From the NCBI GenBank assembly GCA_011390675.1, contig JAABRX010000035.1:1-35531 (forward strand): DNA of 35,531 bases, written 5' to 3'. Positions 24,138-35,531 of the stretch are shown here, piece after piece; position 1 is the stretch's first letter; each line of letters starts with the position of its first letter. Both the position numbers and the translations under genes were made by a program. The notes under the pieces were generated by a model. It was not told where the DNA came from. It saw only the letters and a list, made by a program, of their open reading frames with translations, and ran no database searches. The DNA is from Trueperaceae bacterium. GTDB lineage: Bacteria; Deinococcota; Deinococci; Deinococcales; Trueperaceae.

Positions 24138-25283
24138 TCAGCCGCCGAGCGCCGGCGCGCGCCACGCGAACGCGGGTTCGAGCGATCCGAACGGATGGCG
24201 CCCGACCCCTGCGAGCGGCTCCGCACCCCGCCAACGCCAGGCGACGAAGCGGAGGAGCGCGTCCCAGTCCTGCTCGGTGTGGGCGTGGCCGCCCGGCCGC
24301 AGGTGGAACGCCAACGCGTCGCCGTGTCCGAGGAAGCGGTAGACCTCGCCCGCTGCCCACGCCGCCTGCACCATCCCGGCGGGGTTCGACCAAGGATCCC
24401 CGGCCGCGTACGTGAGCAAGAGCGGCCGCGGTGCGATGGCCGCCAGCAAGCAGTGCTGATCGAAGGGAAGCTCTTCCTCGCGCCCGGCGAACGCAGCGAG
24501 CTGGGGGCCGAACCACGAAGGGAAGCGCTCGACGAGCGCGGCGAGCGACTCGCCGCCGGCGCCCACGTGCCGGAACGCAGCGCCACCGCCGGCGCCCGAC
24601 GCGTGGTCGTGGACCAGCGCGATGCGCTCGTCGGTCGCGCCGGCGAGCAGCGCCGCCTTGCCGCCGCGCGAGAAGCCGGTGACCGCCACGCGCGCGGCGT
24701 CGATCTCGGGTAGCCGTCGCAGCAGATCGACGGCGCGGTGGAACCCCCACGCCCACGCGGCGATGGCGCCGAAGGAGCCGGCAGGTACCGCCCCGTGCAG
24801 CCCTCCACGCGGCCCGGAATCGGTCCCGATCGGTCCCGCGACGTCCGCGGCCACCTCGGTGCGGTCGAACCAGGCGAGCGCCAACCCGTCGCCGACGACG
24901 CGCCGGGCTACGGCGTCGGTCAGGTTCCACCAGCCGCCGTCGCCGTACAGGATCGCCGGCACGGGCGCATCGCCGTCGGGGCGCAGCAGCCGCACCACGA
25001 AGCCCACCGGGGCTCCATCGACCGAGGCCGTCACGCGGTAGCCGGTGAGCCACGGTGCGCCCGGAACCGCCAACACGCGGCTCTCGCCGAGCGTCTCGAC
25101 CTCGACCCCGTCCGGCGCGGGCGGCAACCCGCCATAGGCGACGTCGGCGATCAAGGACCGCCAGGCCCGAGCACGCTCGGGCCACGCAGCCGGGTCGGCC
25201 ACGCGGCGGCCATCGGGGTCCGCGAACGGGTCGGGTAGGGCGCGGAGCGGGTCGTCCGTGCTGGGTATTCGCGCGACCGTCAT
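24138..25283 (-). CDS. CE15-like glucuronoyl esterase / alpha/beta hydrolase
   Basis: This 381-aa protein fits the CE15 family (4-O-methyl-glucuronoyl methylesterase type). The nucleophile motif GFSRGGK has Ser205. It is followed by DERIALVHDHASGAGG, then LPFDQHCLLAAIAPRPLLL and GDPWSNPAGMVQAA. The catalytic His lies in GGHAHTEQDW (333 or 335). The residue aligned with the usual catalytic Glu before SG.GG is Ala, so an alternative acid such as Asp296 in GDPW may be used, as in some bacterial members. I see no signal peptide, so it may act inside the cell, which is unusual for cleavage of lignin-carbohydrate esters. The start at 25283 lacks a clear ribosome site. Confidence 0.75.
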   Translation of the reverse strand: MTVARIPSTDDPLRALPDPFADPDGRRVADPAAWPERARAWRSLIADVAYGGLPPAPDGVEVETLGESRVLAVPGAPWLTGYRVTASVDGAPVGFVVRLLRPDGDAPVPAILYGDGGWWNLTDAVARRVVGDGLALAWFDRTEVAADVAGPIGTDSGPRGGLHGAVPAGSFGAIAAWAWGFHRAVDLLRRLPEIDAARVAVTGFSRGGKAALLAGATDERIALVHDHASGAGGGAAFRHVGAGGESLAALVERFPSWFGPQLAAFAGREEELPFDQHCLLAAIAPRPLLLTYAAGDPWSNPAGMVQAAWAAGEVYRFLGHGDALAFHLRPGGHAHTEQDWDALLRFVAWRWRGAEPLAGVGRHPFGSLEPAFAWRAPALGG

Positions 25284-25325
25284 GCGCCCATCCTCGCACC
25301 GACCGACGCCTGGGGGCCGTCCCGT

Positions 25326-26234
25326 TCAGGAACGCATCGACGCCGTCGCGGGCGCCCGCAGCGTCGCGCCGCCGTATCGCCGCAGCAGCCACGCCACGAA
25401 CAGCCACGTGAACCCGGCGGTGGCGAGCGGAACGATCGGGCTGACGACCAGCAGGGCGACGACGCCGGTCGCCACGTTGGCCCACGCGTGCAGGAGCACG
25501 TTCAGCGCGACGCTGCCGGTCGAGTTGAAGACCCAGGCGTGCACGAACCCCATCGCCACGATGCTCATCGCGAACCCGGCCACCATCACCGGGATCGCCG
25601 CGAGCGGCAGGTCGCGGTACAGGTAGAGGACGAACGGCAGGTGCCACGCGGCCCACACGAAGCCGAGCAGCCAGTTGGCGCGTTCCGCGGTGTACGTGCG
25701 CTGCAGCAGCGGCAGCGCGAAGCCGCGCCAGCCGGGCTCCTCGAGCCCACTGGTCGCGACCTGGGCGACGAACCACCACATCAGGAGCGGCCACGCCGGG
25801 AGGGCCGACCACGTCGGCGCGCCGCTCCCCGTCCCGACCGCGATCGCCACGAGCGCGATCGCCAACGCGACCGGCGCGCCGAACACGAAGGCGTACCAAC
25901 GCGGCGCCACGTCGAAACGCACCAACGACCGCGCCCAGGCGGCGAGCCCCCCCGGCCGAGGCGCGCGCCACAGCACGATCAGCGCGGCGACCGCCGGTCC
26001 GTACACGGCGAGTTGGAACGCGACCGCGAACGCGGCATCGATCCCCGACAGCCCGCTCCACGCGGCGAGGCCCTGGTCGAGGGTCGGAAGCGGCGCACCG
26101 GTCGAGGCCGAGCGCACCAGGCCCGGAATCCACAGCGCCCAGGTCCAGCCGAAGGCGAGGGCCAGGAAGGCGATCAGACGAGGGCGGTCGGCGGGAGGCA
26201 GGCGGGCGGGGCGCGGTTCGATCGGCTTCGGCAT
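25326..26234 (-). CDS. CPBP-family intramembrane glutamic endopeptidase
   Basis: This 302-aa protein has about eight membrane segments and the three motifs of the CPBP (Abi/Rce1-like) family. These are EEPGWRGFALPLLQ (Glu-Glu catalytic pair), WAAWHLPFVLYLY (His) and HAWVFNSTGSVALNVLLHAWAN (His and Asn). Relatives cleave prenylated or peptide substrates in the membrane, and some give immunity to peptide toxins. I chose the ATG at 26234. A GTG at 26312 would add 26 polar residues, so the true start is uncertain. It lies 105 bp after the small lipoprotein gene and 42 bp before the CE15 gene in the same direction. Confidence 0.88.
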   Translation of the reverse strand: MPKPIEPRPARLPPADRPRLIAFLALAFGWTWALWIPGLVRSASTGAPLPTLDQGLAAWSGLSGIDAAFAVAFQLAVYGPAVAALIVLWRAPRPGGLAAWARSLVRFDVAPRWYAFVFGAPVALAIALVAIAVGTGSGAPTWSALPAWPLLMWWFVAQVATSGLEEPGWRGFALPLLQRTYTAERANWLLGFVWAAWHLPFVLYLYRDLPLAAIPVMVAGFAMSIVAMGFVHAWVFNSTGSVALNVLLHAWANVATGVVALLVVSPIVPLATAGFTWLFVAWLLRRYGGATLRAPATASMRS

Positions 26235-26339
26235 GGCGGGTACGTCCCCCTCTCGGGTGGCGGGCGCCGTCGAACGTCGGTCGCCCGCGCCCTCCAGGTT
26301 AGCGGTCGCCACGCCTCGCGGCCCGCCCGACGTGCCGGG

Positions 26340-26858
26340 CTACTGCACCCCGAAGCCGACCATGAAGGAGGTCTCGTCCGCGAAGGACCCGCAGCCCCCG
26401 TCGACGAAGATGGTCCCGAGGCCGACGGGCACACCGCCGTCGGTCGGCGCCAAGGTGACGAACGACGGAAGCGCGTGGTTCGTCGCCGGCGTCGCGACGC
26501 AGGATCCGCTCGGCGTGCCGACCGTCCCGTTCAGGAGGTCGTCGTTGTCGGTGAAGTACGGGATGCCGATCGGCAGGTCGCCGGTGATCGTGAAGCTGAC
26601 GGTCCAGCCGGCCGGATCGCTGTCGCCCAACACGATGACGTTGGGGCTCGCGTTGGCCACGGCGGTGCCGGTGACCTCGAACGGCTCGTCGTCGCCGCTC
26701 GCGACCGTCATCTCCCAGTAGGGCTCCGGATCGTCCTCCCCGGGACCCGTCGGATCGGGCGTACCGGTCGGATCGGTCGGGCCGCCGCAGGCGGTCAGCA
26801 GGGCGGCGATCAGGGCCGCGAGGGTGAAGGTGGCGATGGGGCGGGGGCGTCGGGGCAT
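26340..26858 (-). CDS. Small lipoprotein of unknown function
   Basis: This 172-aa protein has a lipoprotein signal (lipobox LLTAC, Cys24), then a Pro/Thr/Asp/Gly-rich linker (about 25-45, with TDPTGTPDPTGPGEDD). A compact beta-rich domain of about 125 residues follows, with three Cys residues that may form disulfides. I do not recognise the domain. A good Shine-Dalgarno (AAGGAGG) lies 6 nt before the ATG, but its 5' half is in an 8-bp hairpin. It follows icd in the same direction by 69 bp. Confidence 0.75.
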   Translation of the reverse strand: MPRRPRPIATFTLAALIAALLTACGGPTDPTGTPDPTGPGEDDPEPYWEMTVASGDDEPFEVTGTAVANASPNVIVLGDSDPAGWTVSFTITGDLPIGIPYFTDNDDLLNGTVGTPSGSCVATPATNHALPSFVTLAPTDGGVPVGLGTIFVDGGCGSFADETSFMVGFGVQ

Positions 26859-26867
26859 GGCGTTCCT

Positions 26868-26887
26868 CCTTCGGGAAGGCCCGAAGG
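26868..26887 (-). promoter_or_regulatory. Hairpin overlapping the ribosome site of the small lipoprotein
   Basis: On the minus strand, CCTTCGGG pairs perfectly with CCCGAAGG over a 4-nt loop. The last four bases of the 3' arm (AAGG) belong to the AAGGAGG ribosome site for the gene starting at 26858. Folding could therefore limit translation. It is also just 40 nt past the icd stop, but no T tract follows. Confidence 0.45.
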
Positions 26888-26927
26888 TAACCGAGGGTCC
26901 GTCAAAAGCCCGTGAACGTGCGCCCCC

Positions 26928-29279
<2,352 letters not shown>

Positions 29280-31466
29280 TCAGTCGACGCCCGGAGCCGC
29301 CGTGGCCGCGCCTTGGGCGCTCCCGCTCCGCTCGATCCCCCGCCACACCGTCAGCCCGTGCGGCACCAGGCGCTGCTTCGCGCCGCTGTGGACGACCGCA
29401 CCCCACCCGGCCTCGTCGATCCGACCGGCTTCGGTGTCGAGCACCAGCCGCCACCCGCCGCCGCTGGGTTCGGGCGGCATCACGACCGCGCCTCCCTGCG
29501 ACCCATGGAACCAGAGGAGGAAGGTGTCGTCGCGCCGAGGCGTGCCGTCGGCCGCGAGCTCGTCGAGCGCCGCGCCGTCGAGCAGCATCCCGAAGGCCGG
29601 GGCATCGGCGTGCCAATCCGCGGCCTCCATCGGGCGGCCGTCGCGGTGCCACCAACGCACGTCGCGACGACCGTTCGGACGCTCCGATCCGGTGAGGAAG
29701 CTGCGTCGGCGGAACACCGGGTGCGCGCGTCGGAACGCGACCAGCGCGCGCGTGAACGTCAGGAACGCCTCGGCATCGGCATCGATCCGCCAGTCGAACC
29801 AACTGATCTCGTTGTCCTGGCAATAGGCGTTGTTGTTGCCGCGCTGGGTGCGCGAGAGCTCGTCGCCGCCCAGGAGCATGGGCACGCCTTGCGACAACAG
29901 CAGCGTCGCGAGCAACCCGCGCTTGCGCGCCGCGCGCCGCCGCACCACGGCCCCCACGTCGGAGGGACCCTCGACCCCGGCGTTGCTCGAGAGGTCGAAA
30001 TCGGAGCCGTCCCGGTTCGCCTCGCCGTTGGCGTGGTTGTGCTTGTGGGCGTAGGCGACCAAGTCGTGCAGCGTGAACCCGTCGTGAGCGGTGACGAAGT
30101 TGACCGATGCCCACGGGCGCCGCCCTTGGCGGCCGTACAGATCGGAGGAACCGGTCACGCGCGTCGCCAGCTCGGCCGCCCGGCCGGGATCGCCGCGCCA
30201 GTACCCGCGCACCGCATCGCGGTAGCGCCCGTTCCACTCGAGCCAGTGCCACGGGAAGTTGCCCACCTGGTACCCGCCGGGTCCCACGTCCCACGGTTCG
30301 GCGATCAGCTTCACCCGCGACAGGACGGGGTCCTGCTGGATCACCTTGAAGAAGCCCGAAAGCATGTCGACGTCGTAGAGCTCGCGCGCGAGCGCCGACG
30401 CGAGGTCGAAGCGGAACCCGTCGACGCCCATCTCGGTGACCCAGTACCGGAGGCTGTCGGTGATCAGCTGCAGCACGTACGGGTTGCCGGGGTCGAGCGT
30501 GTTGCCGGTGCCCGTGTAGTCGATGTAGACGCGCCGATCGCGCGGCGAGAGCTTGTAGTACGCGGCGTTGTCGAGCCCACGGAACGAGAGCGTGGGTCCG
30601 CGCTGATCGCCCTCGCCGGTGTGGTTGTAGACCACGTCCACCAACACCTCGAGGCCGGCTCGGTGCAGTTCGCGCACCATCGTCTTGAAGTCCGAAACGG
30701 CCGTCACCGGACCGTTGCTCGAGTACCGCGGCTCGGGGGCGAAGTAGCCGATCGGGTGGTAGCCCCAGTAGTTCGAGAGGCCGAGGTCGAGGAGGCGCGG
30801 CTCGTCCACCACCGGCGTCACGGGCAACAGCGACACCGTGGTGATCCCCAAGCCGCGGAGGTGCTCGATCACGGCGGGGTGGACGAGACCCAGGAAGGTG
30901 CCGCGGAGCTCCTCGGGCACGTCGGGGTGCTGCATCGTCAGCCCACGGACGTGGGCCTCGTACAAGACCGTGTCCTCCCAGGCGACGCCTGGGCGCGCGA
31001 CCCCCTGCCAGTCGAACGCATCGTCCACCACGGCGCCCAACGGGGCGTGCGCGGCGCTGTCGCGCTCGTCGCGCACCTCACCGCGCGGTCCGGTGATCGA
31101 TCCCATCAGGCTGGGATGCCACCGGTACGGGCGCCCCATGGCCTTGGCGTACGGGTCGAGCAGCACCTTGTGCGGGTTGAAGCGGTGGCCCTCCCCCGGT
31201 GCCCACGGACCATCGACCCGGAGCCCGTACCGTCGACCGACGCCGACCCCTGGGACGTAGCCGTGCCACACCGGCCCGGTCCGCTCCGTGAGCTCGAGGG
31301 TGGCGGACGGCTCCGGATCGTAGGCGGTGTCGAACAGCACCACGGCGACGCGGGTGGCGTGCTCGGCGTAGACCGCGAAGTTCACGCCGCCCTGGTCCAA
31401 CGTCGCTCCGAGCGGGAACGGGTGGCCCGGCCACACCGGGCCGGACGCGACGTCGGCGGGGACCAC
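29280..31466 (-). CDS. glgX: Glycogen debranching enzyme (GlgX/TreX, GH13 with CBM48)
   Basis: This 728-aa enzyme hydrolyses alpha-1,6 branches of glycogen or limit dextrins. The N-terminal CBM48-like domain has [20 protein letters not shown] and GYGLRVDG-like [14 protein letters not shown]. The TIM-barrel residues are Asp354 as nucleophile ([14 protein letters not shown]), Glu390 as acid/base ([10 protein letters not shown]) and Asp462 ([12 protein letters not shown]). [21 protein letters not shown] is the family's first conserved region. No ATG lies near the N terminus. I chose the GTG at 31466, 20 nt after the mqnA stop, without a clear ribosome site; a GTG 30 nt downstream is possible. 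It appears to be transcribed with mqnE and mqnA, an unusual pairing with menaquinone synthesis. Confidence 0.9.
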   Translation of the reverse strand: MVPADVASGPVWPGHPFPLGATLDQGGVNFAVYAEHATRVAVVLFDTAYDPEPSATLELTERTGPVWHGYVPGVGVGRRYGLRVDGPWAPGEGHRFNPHKVLLDPYAKAMGRPYRWHPSLMGSITGPRGEVRDERDSAAHAPLGAVVDDAFDWQGVARPGVAWEDTVLYEAHVRGLTMQHPDVPEELRGTFLGLVHPAVIEHLRGLGITTVSLLPVTPVVDEPRLLDLGLSNYWGYHPIGYFAPEPRYSSNGPVTAVSDFKTMVRELHRAGLEVLVDVVYNHTGEGDQRGPTLSFRGLDNAAYYKLSPRDRRVYIDYTGTGNTLDPGNPYVLQLITDSLRYWVTEMGVDGFRFDLASALARELYDVDMLSGFFKVIQQDPVLSRVKLIAEPWDVGPGGYQVGNFPWHWLEWNGRYRDAVRGYWRGDPGRAAELATRVTGSSDLYGRQGRRPWASVNFVTAHDGFTLHDLVAYAHKHNHANGEANRDGSDFDLSSNAGVEGPSDVGAVVRRRAARKRGLLATLLLSQGVPMLLGGDELSRTQRGNNNAYCQDNEISWFDWRIDADAEAFLTFTRALVAFRRAHPVFRRRSFLTGSERPNGRRDVRWWHRDGRPMEAADWHADAPAFGMLLDGAALDELAADGTPRRDDTFLLWFHGSQGGAVVMPPEPSGGGWRLVLDTEAGRIDEAGWGAVVHSGAKQRLVPHGLTVWRGIERSGSAQGAATAAPGVD

Positions 31467-31486
31467 GGTGGGGACGACGGAGGTGC

Positions 31487-32380
31487 TCAGAGGTCCCAGA
31501 AGCGCAGGTCGCCCGGCTGGAAGGTCGGGTCGACGCGAGCGGCGAAGGCGTCGAGGCCATCGCGGTCGGGGCGCATGAGGAAGTAGCGGAAGTTCGCGAG
31601 GTAGCGCAGCACGACCGCGTCCGAGAGCCCGCGCGTCGCGGCCTCGGCGTGCGCGACGTCGGCCAGGTGCCCCAGCCCGCGCTCCCGAGCCGCGCGCAAC
31701 TCGGCCACCAGACGCAGCGAGGGGGGCCGTGCGGCGTCGGCGGCCCACACGGCGAAGGTGAACGGCAGCTTCGTGCGCGCGTACCAGGCGTCGCCCAGGT
31801 CGGTGGCGAGCGGGATCGCGCCGGCGACGGGACGGCGCGCCACCGCTTCCTCGAGCGCGGCGTCGCCGATGAGCAGCGCACCGTCGTAGCCTGCGAGCAT
31901 CGCGTCGAGGTCGGTCGGGCGGGGCTCGAACGCCACGTCCATGCCGTCGGCATCGAAGAGCGCGCGCAACAGCGCGACGCTGGTGGCCGACTCGGTGGTC
32001 ACGGCCACGCGGCCACCGTCGAGCTCGGCCCACGGGCGCCGGTGGAACAGCGTCACGCTGTGCACCGGCCCGAGCGTGGCGATCGAGAAGTCGGGCAGCG
32101 CGACCAGCCGGTCGCGATGGCGCACGAACTCGGCGCTCGAGACCAGGGTCAGGTCGAGCTCGCCGCCAAGCAAGCGGGCGTTGAGGTCGGTCGGGACGCC
32201 CCGGTGGAAGCGCGCGCCCGGCCAAGGCTCGAGGCCCCAGTGCAGCGGTGCGACGTTCGTGTACGCGACGATGCCGAGGCGATCGCCGACGGTCGGGGCC
32301 CCGCTCACGAACCCCGAGGGGTCGGGCGGCGTGGTGCCGTGGGCGGGGACGGCGCCGGCCGGGTCGGCCGGAAGGGTCAC
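31487..32380 (-). CDS. mqnA: Chorismate dehydratase (futalosine menaquinone pathway)
   Basis: This 297-aa enzyme of the periplasmic-binding-protein-like fold converts chorismate to 3-enolpyruvylbenzoate, the first step of the futalosine route to menaquinone. The family start segment is [16 protein letters not shown] (about 46-61). Next come [24 protein letters not shown] and [20 protein letters not shown], then LLIGDAALE and FVWAAD-like [15 protein letters not shown]. About 40 residues precede the usual start, and an internal start cannot be ruled out. The GTG at 32380 overlaps the mqnE stop (GTGA, 32377-32380). This overlap supports the assigned start and links the first two pathway steps. 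Confidence 0.9.
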   Translation of the reverse strand: MTLPADPAGAVPAHGTTPPDPSGFVSGAPTVGDRLGIVAYTNVAPLHWGLEPWPGARFHRGVPTDLNARLLGGELDLTLVSSAEFVRHRDRLVALPDFSIATLGPVHSVTLFHRRPWAELDGGRVAVTTESATSVALLRALFDADGMDVAFEPRPTDLDAMLAGYDGALLIGDAALEEAVARRPVAGAIPLATDLGDAWYARTKLPFTFAVWAADAARPPSLRLVAELRAARERGLGHLADVAHAEAATRGLSDAVVLRYLANFRYFLMRPDRDGLDAFAARVDPTFQPGDLRFWDL

Positions 32381-33534
32381 GCGAAGACCTGGAGTTCGTT
32401 GTAGAGCGCGTCGCGCCGGACGGGGACGCGCCCCGCGCCCTTGATCAGGGCCACGAGCTGCTCCTCGGTCATCCCGGCCTCGGTGACGGCGCCGGAGGCG
32501 TGCGCGATCTTCTCGTCCTTGATCGTGCCGTCGACGTCGGACACGCCGGCCGCGAGCGCCACCTGGGTGTGCTCGGGCGTGATCATGATCCAGTACCCCT
32601 TCACGTGCGGCACGTTGTCCAGGTACAGGCGCGCCACCGCCAGGTTGCGCAGGTCGTCGACCCCGGTGGTGTGCACCCGCTTGCCCTCGGCCTCGAGCTC
32701 GGCCGCGAGCGCGTTGTGCTCGGGCTGGTAGGCGAGCGGGATGAAGCTGAGGAAGCCACCCGTCTCGTCCTGAAGGCGCCGCAGGCGATCCATGTGGTCG
32801 AGCCGGTCGTCGAGCGTCTCGACGTGGCCGTAGAGCATCGTGGCGTTCGTCGGGATCTCGAGCTCGTGCGCGGTGCGGTGCACCTCGAGCCAACCTTCGG
32901 CGGTGACCTTGGCGCGCGCGATGCGCCGCCGCACGTCCTCGGCGAAGATCTCGGCGCCGCCACCGGGCATCGCCACGAGCCCCGCCTCCTTGAGCTGCGT
33001 CAGCACCTCGCGGTACGTCAGCCGCGGCCGGGTGATCTTGGAGAAGTGGTGGATCTCGGCGGCCGTCCAGGCCTTGACCTGCACGCCGGGGTACCGCTCG
33101 GTCAGGCCTCGGACCAGGTCGAGGTAGTAGTCGAAGGAGCGCTTGGGGTGGTGGCCCGACGCGATGTGGATCTCGGTGAGGTCGGGGTGCCAGTGCTGGT
33201 CGACGTAGGCCCACACGTCCTCGAGGTCGTAATCCCACACGCCGTCTTCGCCGAAGCGCTTCGCGAACCCGCAGAAGGTGCAGCCTACGTAGCAGACGTT
33301 CGTCTGCGACAGCCGCAGCGAGTGGACGAAGTACGCCTTGGGGCCGACCTTGCGCTCGCGCACGACGTCGGCGAGGCGCATCACGGCGGGAAGGTCGGAC
33401 GTGCGGTACAGGACGCGTCCGTCTTCGAAGGTCAGTCGCTCGCCGGCGAGCACCTTGTCGGCGATGGGCTGCAAGCGTGGGTCGCGGACGCGCACCTCGA
33501 CGGCGGCGTCGGCGATGGCGGTGGTCGGGTTCAT
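32377..33534 (-). CDS. mqnE: Aminofutalosine synthase (radical SAM, futalosine menaquinone pathway)
   Basis: This 385-aa radical SAM enzyme joins 3-enolpyruvylbenzoate to SAM-derived adenosine to give aminofutalosine. The 4Fe-4S motif CYVGCTFC has Cys81, Cys85 and Cys88. [20 protein letters not shown], the family motif [15 protein letters not shown], and [14 protein letters not shown] also support MqnE. The related cyclase MqnC has similar motifs, but this pattern and the overlap with mqnA fit MqnE better. It starts 6 nt after a TACCGT -10 box, so the transcript is likely leaderless. mqnC and later pathway genes are not in the window. Confidence 0.92.
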   Translation of the reverse strand: MNPTTAIADAAVEVRVRDPRLQPIADKVLAGERLTFEDGRVLYRTSDLPAVMRLADVVRERKVGPKAYFVHSLRLSQTNVCYVGCTFCGFAKRFGEDGVWDYDLEDVWAYVDQHWHPDLTEIHIASGHHPKRSFDYYLDLVRGLTERYPGVQVKAWTAAEIHHFSKITRPRLTYREVLTQLKEAGLVAMPGGGAEIFAEDVRRRIARAKVTAEGWLEVHRTAHELEIPTNATMLYGHVETLDDRLDHMDRLRRLQDETGGFLSFIPLAYQPEHNALAAELEAEGKRVHTTGVDDLRNLAVARLYLDNVPHVKGYWIMITPEHTQVALAAGVSDVDGTIKDEKIAHASGAVTEAGMTEEQLVALIKGAGRVPVRRDALYNELQVFA

Positions 33535-33540
33535 CGCGAC

Positions 33541-33546
33541 ACGGTA
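33541..33546 (-). promoter_or_regulatory. -10 box TACCGT directly upstream of mqnE
   Basis: On the minus strand, TACCGT ends 6 nt before the mqnE ATG at 33534, with no ribosome site between them. It would drive mqnE-mqnA and perhaps glgX. Confidence 0.5.
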
Positions 33547-33586
33547 GCACGCGCTTGGTGCCCGTCCTGGACGCCTACGCGTCACG

Positions 33587-33654
33587 CGCGCCGCGGACGG
33601 GGGGCGCGCTACGCGCGCACCCCCTGCGGCGCGTTGCGGTCGCTTCGCGACCGC
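33587..33654 (-). terminator. Two GC-only hairpins between lpdA and mqnE
   Basis: Just past the lpdA stop (minus strand) lies GCGGTCGC-GAA-GCGACCGC (33636-33654). A long imperfect inverted repeat follows (33587-33633), whose outer arms CGCGCCGC and GCGGCGCG pair and whose inner arms are CG-rich. There is no T tract. They probably mark the end of lpdA transcription, but could equally shape the mqnE promoter region. Confidence 0.5.
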
Positions 33655-33667
33655 CGCGGGTCACGTT

Positions 33668-35053
<1,386 letters not shown>

Positions 35054-35068
35054 GATGCCTCCGGCGGC

Positions 35069-35074
35069 ATGGTA
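35069..35074 (-). promoter_or_regulatory. -10 box TACCAT of lpdA
   Basis: On the minus strand, TACCAT lies 15 nt before the lpdA ATG, leaving room for the GGAGG site. lpdA thus has a short leader and a ribosome site, unlike the leaderless genes nearby. Confidence 0.45.
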
Positions 35075-35099
35075 CCCGAGGGCCGTCCGGCGCACGGGG

Positions 35100-35127
35100 G
35101 GTTGGCCGACGCGGGTTGGCCGACGCG
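35100..35127. repeat. Perfect 14-bp tandem repeat in the lpdA-msrA divergent region
   Basis: The unit GGTTGGCCGACGCG occurs twice head to tail (35100-35113, 35114-35127), followed by a partial GGTGTTGG. It lies between the lpdA promoter (-) and the msrA start (+) and could be a regulator site or replication slippage. The contained TTGGCC is palindromic in part. Confidence 0.8.
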
Positions 35128-35169
35128 GTGTTGGTCGCCTGGCACGCGGAAGCCGGGCGCCGCATGCCG

Positions 35170-35175
35170 CATCGT
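35170..35175 (+). promoter_or_regulatory. Weak -10-like box CATCGT upstream of msrA
   Basis: CATCGT ends 6 nt before the ATG at 35182, the same spacing as the TANNNT boxes of other leaderless genes, but with C at the first position. No ribosome site is present. Confidence 0.3.
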
Positions 35176-35181
35176 GCAGTC

Positions 35182-35531
35182 ATGACTCCGCTCCGCACCC
35201 TCCTCCGCACGCTCCCCGCCCTCCTCGCGGTGGCGTGGGTCGCGTTTGCGCTCGCCGATCGCGATGGCCTCGACCCAGCACGTGCCACGCCCGACGCCCC
35301 CACCGCCCAGTTCACGGGCGACGGGGTCGCGCCCGGTCCGGGCGAGGCCGTCGCCTACTTCGCCGGCGGCTGCTTCTGGTGCACCGAGGCCGACTTCGAG
35401 AAGCTCGCGGGCGTCCTGGACGTGCGCTCGGGCTTCATGGGCGGGCACGTCCCGAACCCGACCTACGAGGCGGTGGTGCGCGAGGACACCGGCCACCGCG
35501 AGGTGGTCGAGGTCCGCTACGCCCCCGACGA
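35182..35531 (+). CDS. msrA: Secreted peptide-methionine (S)-S-oxide reductase, 3' end cut by the window
   Basis: The first 116 residues are visible and the frame stays open to the window end. A Sec signal peptide or N-terminal anchor (about 1-25, [19 protein letters not shown]) precedes a low-complexity linker of about 30 residues. The MsrA catalytic motif follows in [20 protein letters not shown] (catalytic Cys64 in GCFWC). [20 protein letters not shown] and [11 protein letters not shown] are further MsrA signatures. The enzyme reduces methionine-S-sulfoxide in damaged proteins. The signal suggests action outside the cytoplasm, unlike most MsrA. It diverges from lpdA across 128 bp that contain a tandem repeat. 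Confidence 0.93.
   Translation, partial: MTPLRTLLRTLPALLAVAWVAFALADRDGLDPARATPDAPTAQFTGDGVAPGPGEAVAYFAGGCFWCTEADFEKLAGVLDVRSGFMGGHVPNPTYEAVVREDTGHREVVEVRYAPD

Noticed and set aside
24049-26133. Minus-strand extension of the CrtC-like lipoprotein over the CE15 and CPBP genes
   Set aside because: A clear lipoprotein signal begins at 24048 behind a -10 box, and the upstream frame is compositionally a shadow of real genes.
25326-26234. CPBP protease as part of a bacteriocin immunity or maturation system
   Set aside because: No small precursor peptide or modification enzyme lies nearby. The adjacent lipoprotein has no bacteriocin features.
31467-32225. N-terminal extension of glgX upstream into mqnA
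   Set aside because: The extension is an Arg-rich shadow of the mqnA frame. CBM48 similarity begins just after the chosen GTG at 31466.

Overview
The window is 35.5 kb of very GC-rich, densely coding bacterial chromosome. It holds 27 protein genes (both end genes cut by the window edges) and one predicted 19-codon leader peptide. I see no tRNA or rRNA genes, no CRISPR array, no insertion sequence and no phage genes. No stretch over 300 bases lacks a gene. My best guess for the source is a member of Deinococcota, perhaps Trueperaceae-like. This is inferred from: the futalosine menaquinone genes mqnE and mqnA; an archaeal-type, probably non-discriminating AspRS; a monomeric isocitrate dehydrogenase; a glucosylglycerate-phosphorylase-like enzyme; and about ten genes with a TANNNT -10 box only 5-8 nt before the start codon. 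That last layout is known for leaderless mRNAs in Deinococcus. Taxonomy cannot be proven from this sequence alone.

Layout. 1-4781 (+): a sugar ABC transporter (two permeases), a GT4 glycosyltransferase and a GH13_18 phosphorylase form an overlapping operon, probably for a glycoside or compatible solute such as glucosylglycerate. 4793-6013 (+): a PLP-dependent transsulfuration or methionine-gamma-lyase-type enzyme. 6021-7554 (+): a promoter, a short leader ORF with Asp/Asn codons, alternative RNA stems and a strong hairpin precede aspS2. 7579-10017 (-): a large envelope protein with a degenerate transglutaminase-like domain. 10231-10878 (+): a CsgG-like lipoprotein, ending in a UUCG-loop hairpin shared with tdk (-). 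11655-12389 (-): a single-pass membrane protein of unknown function. A perfect 58-bp palindrome separates it from hslV-hslU (+). 14588-17410 (+): a DUF2254 membrane protein and mmsA.

17429-21348 (-): an MFS-like transporter, a bactofilin-like membrane protein, a 67-aa membrane protein and a secreted protein joining an HEXXH domain to DUF192. 21425-22258 (+): an alpha/beta hydrolase. 22310-26858 (-): a YhhN lysoplasmalogenase, a CrtC/AttH-like lipoprotein, a CE15-like esterase, a CPBP protease and a small lipoprotein. 26928-35053 (-): monomeric icd, glgX/treX, mqnA, mqnE and lpdA. A secreted MsrA starts at 35182 (+) and runs off the end.

The most interesting signal is upstream of aspS2. It has the parts of a classical ribosome-mediated attenuator: a leaderless 19-aa ORF with Asp-Asp-Asn-Arg-Asp codons, three mutually exclusive pairings, a 14-bp terminator-like stem, and a separate Shine-Dalgarno for the synthetase. 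One ribosome stalling on uncharged tRNA-Asp or tRNA-Asn would sense both products of a non-discriminating AspRS.
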